Assembly (NCBI RefSeq): GCF_052857255.1
Contig: NW_027526679.1
Span: forward strand, 87,466-151,465
DNA: 64,000 nucleotides
Reading direction: 5' to 3'
DNA from: Amblyomma americanum
Taxonomy: Eukaryota; Arthropoda; Arachnida; Ixodida; Ixodidae
Shown piece by piece: positions 25,001 through 39,119 of this stretch. Within the stretch, counting starts at the first letter, position 1, and each line of letters opens with the position of its first letter. Under the pieces are notes generated by a model. The model saw only the letters and a list, made by a program, of their open reading frames with translations. It had not been told where the DNA came from and did not search any database. The position numbers and the translations under genes are program-made.

Positions 25001-26645
25001 ACCGAAACGAGCTAAATCAGAACACATCGGTTTTACAAGTGTCCCTGTGAGACGCGTCAAAACGTTTTCTCTTATAACAGCGCGAAAAGCATGTATTCTT
25101 GCTTAATACAACGAAACAAGCTGTTTTAGACCGAAACGAGCTAAATCACAACACATCGGTTTTACAAGTGTTCCCCTGATACGCGTCTAAACTTTTTCTC
25201 TTATAACTGCGCGAAAAGCATGTATTCGTGCTCAAAACAATAAAACAAGCTGTTTTAGTCTGAAACGAGCTAAATCACAACACATCGGTTTTACAAGTGT
25301 TCCTCTGATACGCGTCAAAACTTTTTCTCTTATAACTGCGCGAAAAGCATGTATTCGTGCTTAAAACAACGAAACAAGCTGTTTTAGTCCGAAACGAGCT
25401 AAATCACAACACATCGGTTTTACAAGTGTTCCCCTGATACGCGTCTAAACTTTTTCTCTTATAACTGCGCGAAAAGCATGTATTCGTGCTTAAAACAACG
25501 AAACAAGCTGTTTTATACCAAAACGAGCTATATATGAACACATCGGTTTTACAAGTATCCACGTGATACGCGTCAACTTTTTCTCTTATAACTGCGCGAA
25601 AAGCATGTATTCGTGCTTAATACAACGAAACAAGCTGTTTTAGACCGAAACGAGCTAAATCTGAAAGCATAGGTTTTCACAAGTGTCCCTGTGACACGCG
25701 TCAAAACTTTTTCTCTCATAACTGCGTGAAAAGCATGTATAATACAACGAAACAAGCTGTTTTAGACCGAAACGAGGTAAATCTGAACACATCGGTTTTA
25801 CAAGTGTTCCTCTGATACGCGTCAAAACTTTTTCTCTTATAACTGCGCGAAAAGCATGTATTCGTGCCTAATACAACGAAACAAGCTGTTTTAGACCGAA
25901 ACGAGCTAAATCAGAACACATCGGTTTTACAAGTGTCCCTGTGACACGCGTCAAAACGTTTTCTCTTATAAGTGCGCGAAAAGCATGTATTCCTGCTTAA
26001 TCCAACGAAACAAGCTGTTTTAGACCGAAACGAGGTAAATCTGAACACATCGGTTTTACAAGTGTTCCTCTGATACGCGTCAAAACTTTTTCTCTTATAA
26101 CTGCGCGAAAAGCATGTATTCGTGCTTAATACAACGAAACAAGCTGTTTTAGACCGAAACGAGCTAAATCAGAACACATCGGTTTTACAAGTGTTCCTCT
26201 GATACGCGTCAAAACTTTTTCTCTTATAACTGTGCGAAAAGCATGTATTCGTGCTTAATACAACGAAAAAAGTTGTTTTAGACTGAGATGACCTAAATCT
26301 GAAAACTGTTTTACAAGTGTCCCTCTAATACGCGTCAAAACTTTTTCTTCTAAAACTGCGCGAAAAGCATGTATTCGTGCCTAATACAACTAAACAAGCT
26401 GTTTTAGTCCGAAACGAGCTAAATCACAACACATCGGTTTTACAAGTGTTCCCCTGATACGCGTCTAAACTTTTTCTCTTATAACTGCGCGAAAAGCATG
26501 TATTCGTGCTTAAAACAACGAAACAAGCTGTTTTAGTCCGAAACGAGCTAAATCACAACACATCGGTTTTACAAGTGTACCTCTAATACGCGTCAAAACT
26601 TTTTCTTCTATAACTGCGCGAAAAGCATGTATTCGTGCTTAAAAC
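22082..26645. repeat. Large duplication, right copy (~4.6 kb)
   Basis: This is the right-hand partner of 17221-21785. It is almost adjacent to it, separated by about 300 bp of satellite that includes a shortened monomer at 22024. The proximal 2 kb carries copy-specific indels absent from the left copy (23049, 23136, 23201, 23501, 23978, 23991). The copies part at about 26645, where this one has CCGTAACGAGCTTAATC. Confidence 0.9.
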
Positions 26646-28390
26646 AACGAAACAAGCTGTTTTAGACCGTAACGAGCTTAATCACAACACATCGGTTTTA
26701 CAAGTCTCTAATACGCGTCAAAACTTTTCCTTCTATAACTGCGCGAAAAGCATGTATTCTTGCTTAAAACAACGAAACAAGTTGTTTTATACCAAAACGA
26801 GCTATATCTGAACACATCGGTTTTACAAGTATCCACGTGATACGCGTCAAAACTTTTTCTCTTATAGCTGCGCGAAAAGCATGTATTCGTGCTTAATCCA
26901 ACGAAACAAGCTGTTTTAGACCGAAACGAGCTAAATCTGAACACATCGGTTTTACAAGTGTCTCTGTGACACGCGTCAAAACGTTTTCTCTTATAACAGC
27001 GCGAAAAGCATGTATTCTTGCTTAATACAACGAAACAAGCTGTTTTAGACCGAAACGAGCTAAATCACAACACATCGGTTTTACAAGTGTTCCCCTGATA
27101 CGCGTCTAAACTTTGTCTCATAACTGCGCGAAAAGCATGTATTCGTGCTTAAAACAACGAAACAAGCTGTTTTAGTCTGAAACGAGCGAAATCACAACAC
27201 ATCGCTTTTACAAGTGTTCCTCTGATACGCGTCAAAACTTTTTCTCTTATAACTGCGCGAAAAGCATGTATTCGTGCTTAAAACAACGAAACAAGCTGTT
27301 TTAGACCGAGATGAGCTAAATCTGAACACATCGGTTTTACAAGTGTCCCTCAATACGCGTCAACTTTTTCTCTTATAACTGCGCGAAAAGCATGTATTCG
27401 TGCTTAATACAACGAAACAAGCTGTTTTAGAACGAAACGAGCTAAATATGAACACATCGGTTTTACAAGTGTCCCTGTGACACGCGTCAAAACTTTTTCT
27501 CTCATAACTGCGTGAAAAGCATGTATTCGTGCTTAATACAACGAAACAAGCTGTTTTAGACCGAAACGAGCTAAATCCCAACACATCGGTTTTAGAAGTA
27601 TCCACGTGATACGCGTCAAAACTTTTTCTCTTATAAGTGCGCGAAAAGCATGTATTCCTGCTTAATCCAACGAAACAAGCTGTTTTAGACCGAAACGAGG
27701 TAAATCTGAACACATCGGTTTTACAAGTGTTCCTCTGATACGCGTCAAAACTTTTTCTCTTATAACTGCGCGAAAAGCATGTATTCGTGCTTAATACAAC
27801 GAAACAAGCTGTTTTAGACCGAAACGAGCTAAATCAGAACACATCGGTTTTACAAGTGTCCCTGTGACACGCGTCAAAACGTTTTCTCTTATAACAGCGC
27901 GAAAAGCATGTATTCTTGCTTAATACAACGAAACAAGCTGTTTTAGACCGAAACGAGCTAAATCACAACACATCGGTTTTACAAGTGTTCCCCTGATACG
28001 CGTCTAAACTTTTTCTCTTATAACTGCGCGAAAAGCATGTATTCGTGCTTAAAACAATGAAACAAGCTGTTTTAGTCTGAAACGAGCTAAATCACAACAC
28101 ATCGGTTTTACAAGTGTTCCTCTGATACGCGTCAAAACTTTTTCTCTTATAACTGCGCGAAAAGCATGTATTCATGCTTAAAACAACGAAAAAAGCTGTT
28201 TTAGACCGAGATGAGCTAAATCTGAACACATCGGTTTTACAAGTGTCCCTCAATACGCGTCAAAACTTTTTCTTCTATAACTGCGCGAAAGGCTTGTATT
28301 CGAGCTTAAAACAACAAAACAAGCTGTTTTATACCAAAACGAGCTATATCTGAACACATCGGTTTTACAAGTATCCACGTGATACGCGTC
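25496..28390. repeat. HOR block (~2.9 kb), copy of 12265-15158
   Basis: This is the right-hand partner at offset 13231. It overlaps the end of the 22082-26645 duplication, so 25496-26645 belongs to both families and records two rounds of copying. It ends near 28390, where this copy has CGCGTCAAAAC and the partner has the two-base-shorter CGCGTCAAC. Confidence 0.85.
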
Positions 28391-29589
28391 AAAACTTTTT
28401 CTCTTATAACTGCGCGAAAAGCTTGTATTCGTGCTTAATACAACGAAACAAGCTGTTTTAGACCGAAACGAGCTAAATCACAACATATCGGTTTTACAAG
28501 TTTTCCTCTGATACGCGTCAAGACTTTTTCTCTTATAACTGCGTGAAAAGCATGTATTCTTGCTTAATACAACGAAACAAGCTGTTTTAGACCGAAACGA
28601 GCTAAATCACAACACATCGGTTTTACAAGTATCCACGTGATACGCGTCAAAACTTTTTCTCTTATAAATGCGCGAAAAGCATGTATTCCTGCTTAATCCA
28701 ACGAAACAAGCTGTTTTAGACCGAAACGAGGTAAATCTGAACACATTGGTTTTACAAGTGTTCCTCTGATACGCGTCAAAACTTTTTCTCTTATAACTGC
28801 GCGAAAAGCATGTATTCGTGCTTAATACCACGAAACAAGCTGTTTTAGACCGAAACGAGCTTAGTCACAACACACCGGTTTTACAAGTTTTCCTTTTATA
28901 CGCATCAAAACTTTTTCTCTTATAACTGCGCGAAAAGCATGTGTTCGTGATTAATCCAACGAAACAAGCTGTTTTAGACCGAAACGAGCTAAATCACAAC
29001 ACATCGGTTTTACAAGTGTTCCTCTGATACGCGTCAAAACCTTTTCTCTTATAACTGTGCGTAAAGCATGTATTCGTGCTTAATACAACGAAAAAAGCTG
29101 TTTTAGACTGAGATGACCTAAATCTGAACACATCGGTTTTACAAGTGTTCTTGTGACACGCGTCAAAACTTTTTCTCTTATAACTGCGCGAAAAGCATGT
29201 GTTCGTGATTAATCCAACGAAACAAGCTGTTTTAGACCGAAACGAGGTAAATCACAACACATCGGTTTTACAAGTTTTCCTCTGATACGCGTCAAAACTT
29301 TTTCTCTTATAACTGCGCGAAAAGCTTGTATTCGTGTATAATACAACGAAACAAGCTGTTTTAGACCGAAACGAGCTGAATCACAACACATCGGTTTTAC
29401 AAGTGTTCCTCTGATACGCGTCAAAACTTTTTCTCCTATAACTGTGCGAAAAGCATGTATTCGTGCTTAATACAACGAAAAAAGCTGTTTTAGACTGAGA
29501 TGACCTAAATCTGAAAACTTTACAAGTGTCCCTCTAATACGCGTCAAAACTTTTTCTTCTAAAACTGCGCGAAAAGCATGTATTCGTGC
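28391..29589. repeat. Divergent satellite stretch at a change in array composition
   Basis: This is satellite with no gene and no obvious long duplicate. It holds unusual monomers, for example ACACACCGGTTTTAC (28869) followed by TTTTCCTTTTATACGC, and three copies of GTGTTCGTGATTAATCC. Variants typical of the left part stop before it (shortened GTATAATACAAC monomer), and variants typical of the right part begin just after it (CTCCCTATTACG). Confidence 0.65.
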
Positions 29590-31853
29590 TTAATACAACG
29601 AAACAAGCTGTTTTAGACCGAAACGAGCTAAATCTGAACACATCGGTTTTACAAGTGTCCTTGTGACACGCGTCAAAACTTTTTCTCTTATAACTGCGCG
29701 AAAAGCATGTGTTCGTAATTAATCCAGCGAAACAAGCTGTTTTAGACCGAAACGAGGTAAATCACAACACATCGGTTTTACAAGTTTTCCTCTGATACGC
29801 GTCAAAACTTTTTCTCTTATAACTGCGCGAAAAGCATGTATTCGTGCTTAATACAACGAAACAAGCTGTTTTAGACCGAAACGAGCTAAAACACAACACA
29901 TCGGTTTTACAAGTCTCCCTATTACGCGTCAAAATGTTTTCTTCTAAAACTGCGCGAAAAGATGTATTCGTGCCTAAAACATCGAAACAAGCGGCTTTAG
30001 ACCGAAACGAGCTAAATCACAACACATCGGTTTTACAAGTCTCTAATACGCGTCAAAACTTTTCCTTCTATAACTGCGCGAAAAGCATATAGTCGTGCTT
30101 AAAACAACGAAACAAGCTGTTTTAGACCGAAACGAGCTAAATCACAACACATCGGTTTTACAAGTCTCTAATACGCGTCAGAAATTTTCCTTCTAAAACT
30201 GCGCGAAAAGCATGTATTCGTGCTTAAAACAACGAAACAAGCAGTTTTATACCAAAACGAGCTAAATCTGCACACATCGGTTTTACAAGTGTCCCTGTGA
30301 CACGCGTCAAAACTTTTTCTCTCATAACTGCGTGAAAAGCATGTATTCTTGCTTAATACAATGTAACAAGCTGTTTTAGACCGAAACGAGCTAAATCACA
30401 ACACATCGGTTTTAGAAGTATCCACGTGATACGCGTCAAAACTTTTTCTCTTATAAGTGCGCGAAAAGCATGTATTCCTGCTTAATCCAACGAAACAAGC
30501 TGTTTTAGACCGAAACGAGGTAAATCTGAACACATCGGTTTTACAAGTGTTCCTCTGATACGCGTCAAAACGTTTTCTCTTATAACTGCGCGAAAAGCAT
30601 GTATTCGTGCTTAATACAACGAAACAAGCTGTTTTAGACCGAAACGAGCTAAATCAGAACACATCGGTTTTACAAGTGTCCCTGTGACACGCGTCAAAAC
30701 GTTTTCTCTTATAACAGCGCGAAAAGCATGTATTCTTGCTTAATACAACGAAACAAGCTGTTTTAGACCGAAACGAGCTAAATCACAACACATCGGTTTT
30801 ACAAGTGTTCCCCTGATATGCGTCTAAACTTTTTCTCTTATAACTGCGCGAAAAGCATGTATTCGTGCTTAAAACAACGAAACAAGCTGTTTTAGTCTGA
30901 AACGAGCTAAATCACAACACATCGGTTTTACAAGTGTTCCTCTGATACGCGTCAAAACTTTTTCTTTTATAACTGCGCGAAAAGCATGTATTTGTGCTTA
31001 AAACAACGAAACAAGCTGTTTTAGACCGAGATGAGCTAAATCTGAACACATCGGTTTTACAAGTGTCCCTCAATACGCGTCAAAACTTTTTCTTCTATAC
31101 ACTGCGCGAAAATCTTGTATTCGTGCTTAAAACAACGAAACAAGCTGTTTTATACCAAAACGAGCTATATCTGAACATATCGGTTTTACAAGTGTCCCTG
31201 TGACACGCGTCAAAACTTTTTCTCTTATAACTGCGCGAAAAGCATGTATTCGTGCTTAATACAACGAAACAAGCTGTTTTAGACCGAAACGAGCTAAATC
31301 ACAACACATCGGTTTTACAAGTCTCCCTATTACGCGTCAAAATGTTTTCTTCTATAACTGCGCGAAAAGATGTATTCGTGCTTAAAACATCGAAACAAGC
31401 GGTTTTAGACCGAAACGAGCTAAATCACAACACATCGGTTTTACGTCTCTAATACGCGTCAGAACTTTTCCTTCTATAACTGCGCGAAAAGCATGTATTC
31501 GTGCTTAAAACAACGAAACAAGCTGTTTTAGACCGAAACGAGCTAAATCACAACACATCGGTTTTACAAGTGTTCCTCTGATACGCGTCAAAACTTTTTC
31601 TTTTATAACTGTGCGAAAAGCATGTATTCGTGCTTAATACAACGAAAAAAGTTGTTTTAGACTGAGATGACCTAAACCTGAAATCTGTTTTACAAGTGTC
31701 CCTCTAATACGCGTCAAAACTTTTTCTTCTAAAACTGCGCGAAAAGCATGTATTCGTGCCTAATACAACTAAACAAGCTGTTTTAGTCCGAAACGAGCTA
31801 AATCACAACACATCGGTTTTACAAGTGTTCCCCTGATACGCGTCTAAACTTTT
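29590..31853. repeat. Duplication, left copy (~2.3 kb)
   Basis: It matches 35600-37862 at offset 6010, falling to 6009 after a one-base loss near 37224 in the right copy. Shared rare variants are GCATATAGTCG (30086 and 36096), GTAATTAATCCAGCG, GTCAGAAATTTTCC and TCTATACACTGCG (31093 and 37103). The match ends where the left copy has TTTCTCTTATAAC and the right has TTTCTTCTATAAC. Confidence 0.9.
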
Positions 31854-32314
31854 TCTCTTATAACTGCGCGAAAAGCATGTATTCGTGCTTAAAACAACGA
31901 AACAAGCTGTTTTAGTCCGAAACGAGCTAAATCACAACACATCGGTTTTACAAGTGTACCTCTAATACGCGTCAAAACTTTTTCTTCTATAACTGCGCGA
32001 AAAGCATGTATTCGTGCTTAAAACAACAAAACAAGCTGTTTTAGACCGTAACGAGCTAAATCACAACACATCGGTTTTACAAGTCTCTAATACGCGTCAA
32101 ATCTTTTCCTTCTATAACTGCGCGAAAAGGATGTATTCTTGCTTAAAACAACGAAACAAGTTGTTTTATACCAAAACGAGCTATATCTGAACACATCGGT
32201 TTTACAAGTATCCACGTGATACGCGTCAAAACTTTTTCTCTTATAACTGCGCGAAAAGCATGTATTCGTGCTTAATCCAACGAAACAAGCTGTTTTAGAC
32301 TGAAACGAGCTAAA

Positions 32315-35300
32315 TCTGAACACATCGGTTTTACAAGTGTCTCTGTGACACGCTTCAAAACGTGTTCTCTTATAACAGCGCGAAAAGCATGTATTCTTGC
32401 TTAATACAACGAAACAAGCTGTTTTAGACCGAAACGAGCTAAATCACAACACATCGGTTTTACAAGTGTTCCCCTGATACGCGTCTAAACTTTGTCTCAT
32501 AACTGCGCGAAAAGCATGTATTCGTGCTTAAAACAACGAAACAAGCTGTTTTAGTCTGAAACGAGCGAAATCACAACACATCGCTTTTACAAGTGTTCCT
32601 CTGATACGCGTCAAAACTTTTTCTCTTATAACTGCGCGAAAAGCATGTATTCGTGCTTAAAACAACGAAACAAGCTGTTTTAGACCGAGATGAGCTAAAT
32701 CTGAACACATCGGTTTTACAAGTGTCCCTCAATACGCGTCAAAACTTTTTCTTCTATAACTGCGCGAAAAGCATGTATTCGTGCTTAAAACAACGAAACA
32801 AGCTGTTTTATACCAAAACGAGCTATATCTGAACACATCGGTTTTACAAGTATCCACGTGATACGCGTCAACTTTTTCTCTTATAACTGCGCGAAAAGCA
32901 TGTATTCGTGCTTAATACAACGAAACATGCTGTTTTAGACCGAAACGAGCTAAATCTGAACACATCGGTTTTACAAGTGTCCCTGTGACACGCGTCAAAA
33001 CTTTTTCTCTCATAACTGCGTGAAAAGCATGTATTCTTTCTTAATACAACGAAACAAGCTGTTTTAGACCGAAACGAGCTAAATCACAACACATCGGTTT
33101 TAGAAGTATCCACGTGATACGCGTCAAAACTTTTTCTCTTATAAGTGCGCGAAAAGCATGTATTCCTGCTTAATCCAACGAAACAAGCTGTTTTAGACCG
33201 AAACGAGGTAAATCTGAACACATCGGTTTTACAAGTGTTCCTCTGATACGCGTCAAAACTTTTTCTCTTATAACTGCGCGAAAAGCATGTATTCGTGCTT
33301 AATACAACGAAACAAGCTGTTTTAGACCGAAACGAGCTAAATCAGAACACATCGGTTTTACAAGTGTCCCTGTGACACGCGTCAAAACGTTTTCTCTTAT
33401 AACAGCGCGAAAAGCATGTATTCTTGCTTAATACAACGAAACAAGCTGTTTTAGACCGAAACGAGCTAAATCACAACACATCGGTTTTACAAGTGTTCCC
33501 CTGATACGCGTCTAAACTTTTTCTCTTATAACTGCGCGAAAAGCATGTATTCGTGCTTAAAACAACGAAACAAGCTGTTTTAGTCTGAAACGAGCTAAAT
33601 CACAACACATCGGTTTTACAAGTGTTCCTCTGATACGCGTCAAAACTTTTTCTCTTATAACTGCGCGAAAAGCATGTATTCGTGCTAAAAACAACGAAAC
33701 AAGCTGTTTTAGACCGAGATGAGCTAAATCTGAACACATCGGTTTTACAAGTGTCCCTCAATACGCGTCAGAACTTTTTCTTCTATAACTGCGCGAAAGG
33801 CTTGTATTCGTGCTTAAAACAACGAAACAAGCTGTTTTATACCAAAACGAGCTATATCTGAACACATCGGTTTTACAAGTATCCACTTGATACGCGTCAA
33901 CTTTTTCTCTTATAACTGCGCGAAAAGCATGTATTCGTGCTTAATACAACGAAACAAGCTGTTTTAGACCGAAACGAGCTAAATCTGAACACATCGGTTT
34001 TACAAGTGTTCCTCTGATACGCGTCAAAACTTTTTCTTTTATAACTGCGCGAAAAGCATGTATTCGTGCTTAATACCACGAAACAAGCTGTTTTAGACCG
34101 AAACGAGCTAAATCACAACACATCGGTTTTACAAGTTTTCCTCTGATACGCGTCAAAACTTTTTCTCTTATAACTGCGCGAAAAGCTTGTATTCGTGCTT
34201 AATACAACGAAACAAGCTGTTTTAGACCGAAACGAGCTAAATCACAACATATCGGTTTTACAAGTGTTCCTCTGATACGCGTCAAAACTTTTTCTCTTAT
34301 AACTGTGCGAAAAGCATGTATTCGTGCTTAATAACACGAAAAAAGCTGTTTTAGACTGAGATGACCTAAATCTGAAAACTTTAACAAGTGCCCCTCTAAT
34401 AGGCGTCAAAACTTTTTCTTCTAAAACTGCGCGAAAAGCATGTATTCGTGCTTAATACAACGAAACAAGCTGTTTTAGACCGAAACGAGCTAAATCTGAA
34501 CACATCGGTTTTACAAGTGTCCCTGTGACACGCGTCAAAACTTTTTCTCTCATAACTGCGTGAAAAGCATGTATTCTTGCTTAATACAACGAAACAAGCT
34601 GTTTTAGACCGAAACGAGGTAAATCTGAACACATCGGTTTTACAAGTGTTCCTCTGATACGCGTCTAAACTTTGTCTCATAACTGCGCGAAAAGCATGTA
34701 TTCGTGCTTAAAACAACGAAACAAGCTGTTTTAGTCTGAAACGAGCTAAATCACAACACCGGTTTTACAAGTGTTCCCCTGATACACGTCTAAACTTTGT
34801 CTCATAACTGCGCGAAAAGCATGTATTCGTGCTTAAAACAACGAAACAAGCTGTTTTAGTCTGAAACGAGCGAAATCACAACACATCGCTTTTACAAGTG
34901 TGCCTCTGATACGCGTCAAAACTTTTTCTCTTATAACTGCGCGAAAAGCATGTATTCGTGCTTAAAACAACGAAACAAGCTGTTTTAGACCGAGATGAGC
35001 TAAATCTGAACACATCGGTTTTACAAGTGTCCCTCAATACGCGTCAAAACTTTTTCTTCTATAACTGCGCGAAAAGCATGTATTCGTGCTTAAAACAACG
35101 AAACAGGCTGTTTTATACCAAAACGAGCTATATCTGAACACATCGGTTTTACAAGTATCCACGTGATACGCGTCAACTTTTTCTCTTATAACTGCGCGAA
35201 AAGCATGTATTCGTGCTTAATACAACGAAACAAGCTGTTTTAGACCGAAACGAGCTAAATCTGAACACATCGGATTTACAAGTGTCCCTGTGACACGCGT

Positions 35301-35500
35301 CAAAACTTTTTCTCTCATAACTGCGTGAAAAGCATGTATTCTTGCTTAATACAACGAAACAAGCTGTTTTAGACCGAAACGAGCTAAATCACAACACATC
35401 GGTTTTAGAAGTATCCACGTGATACGCGTCAAAACTTTTTCTCTTATAAGTGCGCGAAAAGCATGTATTCCTGCTTAATCCAACGAAACAAGCTGTTTTA
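32315..35500. repeat. Duplication, left copy (~3.2 kb)
   Basis: It matches 41652-44835 at offset 9337, falling to 9334 after small deletions. Shared private variants are GACACGCTTC (32347 and 41684), CGAAACATGCTG (32921 and 42258), GTATTCTTTCTTA (33031 and 42368), TGCTAAAAACAACG, CCACTTGATACG, CACAACACCGGTT and GATACACGTC. Parts recur at 48.5-50.5 kb. Confidence 0.9.
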
Positions 35501-35599
35501 TACCGAAACGAGCTAAATCACAACACATCGGTTTTACGTCTCCCTATTACGCGTCAGAACTTTTCCTTCTATAACTGCGCGAAAAGCATGTATTCGTGC

Positions 35600-37862
35600 C
35601 TAATACAACGAAACAAGCTGTTTTAGACCGAAACGAGCTAAATCTGAACACATCGGTTTTACAAGTGTCCTTGTGACACGCGTCAAAACTTTTTCTCTTA
35701 TAACTGCGCGAAAAGCATGTGTTCGTAATTAATCCAGCGAAACAAGCTGTTTTAGACCGAAACGAGGTAAATCACAACACATCGGTTTTACAAGTTTTCC
35801 TCTGATACGCGTCAAAACTTTTTCTCTTATAACTGCGCGAAAAGCATGTATTCGTGCTTAATACAACGAAACAAGCTGTTTTAGACCGAAACGAGCTAAA
35901 ACACAACACATCGGTTTTACAAGTCTCCCTATTACGCGTCAAAATGTTTTCTTCTAAAACTGCGCGAAAAGATGTATTCGTGCCTAAAACATCGAAACAA
36001 GCGGCTTTAGACCGAAACGAGCTAAATCACAACACATCGGTTTTACAAGTCTCTAATACGCGTCAAAACTTTTCCTTCTATAACTGCGCGAAAAGCATAT
36101 AGTCGTGCTTAAAACAACGAAACAAGCTGTTTTAGACCGAAACGAGCTAAATCACAACACATCGGTTTTACAAGTCTCTAATACGCGTCAGAAATTTTCC
36201 TTCTAAAACTGCGCGAAAAGCATGTATTCGTGCTTAAAACAACGAAACAAGCTGTTTTATACCAAAACGAGCTAAATCTGCACACATCGGTTTTACAAGT
36301 GTCCCTGTGACACGCGTCAAAACTTTTTCTCTCATAACTGCGTGAAAAGCATGTATTCTTGCTTAATACAATGTAACAAGCTGTTTTAGACCGAAACGAG
36401 CTAAATCACAACACATCGGTTTTAGAAGTATCCACGTGATACGCGTCAAAACTTTTTCTCTTATAAGTGCGCGAAAAGCATGTATTCCTGCTTAATCCAA
36501 CGAAACAAGCTGTTTTAGACCGAAACGAGGTAAATCTGAACACATCGGTTTTACAAGTGTTCCTCTGATACGCGTCAAAACTTTTTCTCTTATAACTGCG
36601 CGAAAAGCATGTATTCGTGCTTAATACAACGAAACAAGCTGTTTTAGACCGAAACGAGCTAAATCAGAACACATCGGTTTTACAAGTGTCCTTGTGACAC
36701 GCGTCAAAACGTTTTCTCTTATAACAGCGCGAAAAGCATGTATTCTTGCTTAATACAACGGAACAAGCTGTTTTAGACCGAAACGAGCTAAATCACAACA
36801 CATCGGTTTTACAAGTGTTCCCCTGATACGCGTCTAAACTTTTTCTCTTATAACTGCGCGAAAAGCATGTATTCGTGCTTAAAACAACGAAACAAGCTGT
36901 TTTAGTCTGAAACGAGCTAAATCACAACACATCGGTTTTACAAGTGTTCCTCTGATACGCGTCAAAACTTTTTCTTTTATAACTGCGCGAAAAGCATGTA
37001 TTTGTGCTTAAAACAACGAAACAAGCTGTTTTAGACCGAGATGAGCTAAATCTGAACACATCGGTTTTACAAGTGTCCCTCAATACGCGTCAAAACTTTT
37101 TCTTCTATACACTGCGCGAAAAGCTTGTATTCGTGCTTAAAACAACGAAACAAGCTGTTTTATACCAAAACGAGCTATATCTGAACATATCGGTTTTACA
37201 AGTGTCCCTGTGACACGCGTCAAAATTTTTCTCTTATAACTGCGCGAAAAGCATGTATTCGTGCTTAATACAACGAAACAAGCTGTTTTAGACCGAAACG
37301 AGCTAAATCACAACACATCGGTTTTACAAGTCTCCCTATTACGCGTCAAAATGTTTTCTTCTATAACTGCGCGAAAAGATGTATTCGTGCTTAAAACATC
37401 GAAACAAGCGGTTTTAGACCGAAACGAGCTAAATCACAACACATCGGTTTTACGTCTCTAATACGCGTCAGAACTTTTCCTTCTATAACTGCGCGAAAAG
37501 CATGTATTCGTGCCTAAAACAACGAAACAAGCTGTTTTAGACCGAAACGAGCTAAATCACAACACATCGGTTTTACAAGTGTTCCTCTGATACGCGTCAA
37601 AACTTTTTCTTTTATAACTGTGCGAAAAGCATGTATTCGTGCTTAATACAACGAAAAAAGTTGTTTTAGACTGAGATGACCTAAATCTGAAAACTGTTTT
37701 ACAAGTGTCCCTCTAATACGCGTCAAAACTTTTTCTTCTAAAACTGCGCGAAAAGCATGTATTCGTGCCTAATACAACTAAACAAGCTGTTTTAGTCCGA
37801 AACGAGCTAAATCACAACACATCGGTTTTACAAGTGCTCCCCTGATACGCGTCTAAACTTTT
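35600..37862. repeat. Duplication, right copy (~2.3 kb)
   Basis: This is the partner of 29590-31853 with only scattered single-base differences, such as a missing base in TCAAAATTTTTCTC (37222) and GTGCTCCCCTG near 37834. It is preceded by a junction monomer carrying the 3-bp-shorter GGTTTTACGTCTCCC box (about 35530). Confidence 0.9.
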
Positions 37863-39119
37863 TCTTCTATAACTGCGCGAAAAGCATGTATTCGTGCTTA
37901 AAACAACAAAACAAGCTGTTTTAGACCGTAACGAGCTAAATCACAACACTTCGGTTTTACAAGTCTCTAATACGCGTCAGAACTTTTCCTTCTATAACTG
38001 CGCGAAAAGCATGTATTCGTGCTTAATACAACGAAACAAGCTGTTTTAGACCGAAACGAGCTAAATCTGAACACATCGGTTTTACAAGTGTCCTTGTGAC
38101 ACGCGTCAAAACTTTTTCTCTTATAACTGCGCGAAAAGCATGTGTTCGTAATTAATCCAGCGAAACAAGCTGTTTTAGACCGAAACGAGGTAAATCACAA
38201 CACATCGGTTTTACAAGTTTTCCTCTGATACGCGTCAAAACTTTTTCTCTTATAACTGCGCGAAAAGCATGTATTCGTGCTTAAAACAACGAAACAAGCT
38301 GTTTTAGTCTGAAACGAGCGAAATCACAACACATCGCTTTTACAAGTGTGCCTCTGATACGCGTCAAAACTTTTTCTCTTATAACTGCGCGAAAAGCATG
38401 TATTCGTGCTTAAAACAACGAAATAAGCTGTTTTAGACCGAGATGAGCTAAATCTGAACACATCGGTTTTACAAGTGTCCCTCAATACGCGTCAAAACTT
38501 TTTCTTCTATAACTGCGCGAAAAGCATGTATTCGTGCTTAAAACAACGAAACAGGCTGTTTTATACCAAAACGAGCTATATCTGAACACATCGGTTTTAC
38601 AAGTATCCACGTGATACGCGTCAACTTTTTCTCTTATAACTGCGCGAAAAGCATGTATTCGTGCTTAATACAACGAAACAAGCTGTTTTAGACCGAAACG
38701 AGCTAAATCTGAACACATCGGATTTACAAGTGTCCCTGTGACACGCGTCAAAACTTTTTCTCTCATAACTGCGTGAAAAGCATGTATTCTTGCTTAATAC
38801 AACGAAACAAGCTGTTTTAGACCGAAACGAGCTAAATCACAACACATCGGTTTTAGAAGTATCCACGTGATACGCGTCTAAACTTTTTCTCTTATAAGTG
38901 CGCGAAAAGCATGTATTCCTGCTTAATCCAACGAAACAAGCTTTTTTAGACCGAAACGAGGTAAATCTGAACACATCGGTTTTACAAGTGTTCCTCTGAT
39001 ACGCGTCAAAACTTTTTCTCTTATAACTGCGCGAAAAGCATGTACTCGTGCTTAATACAACGAAACAAGCTGTTTTAGACCGAAACGAGCTAAATCAGAA
39101 CACATCGGTTTTACAAGTT

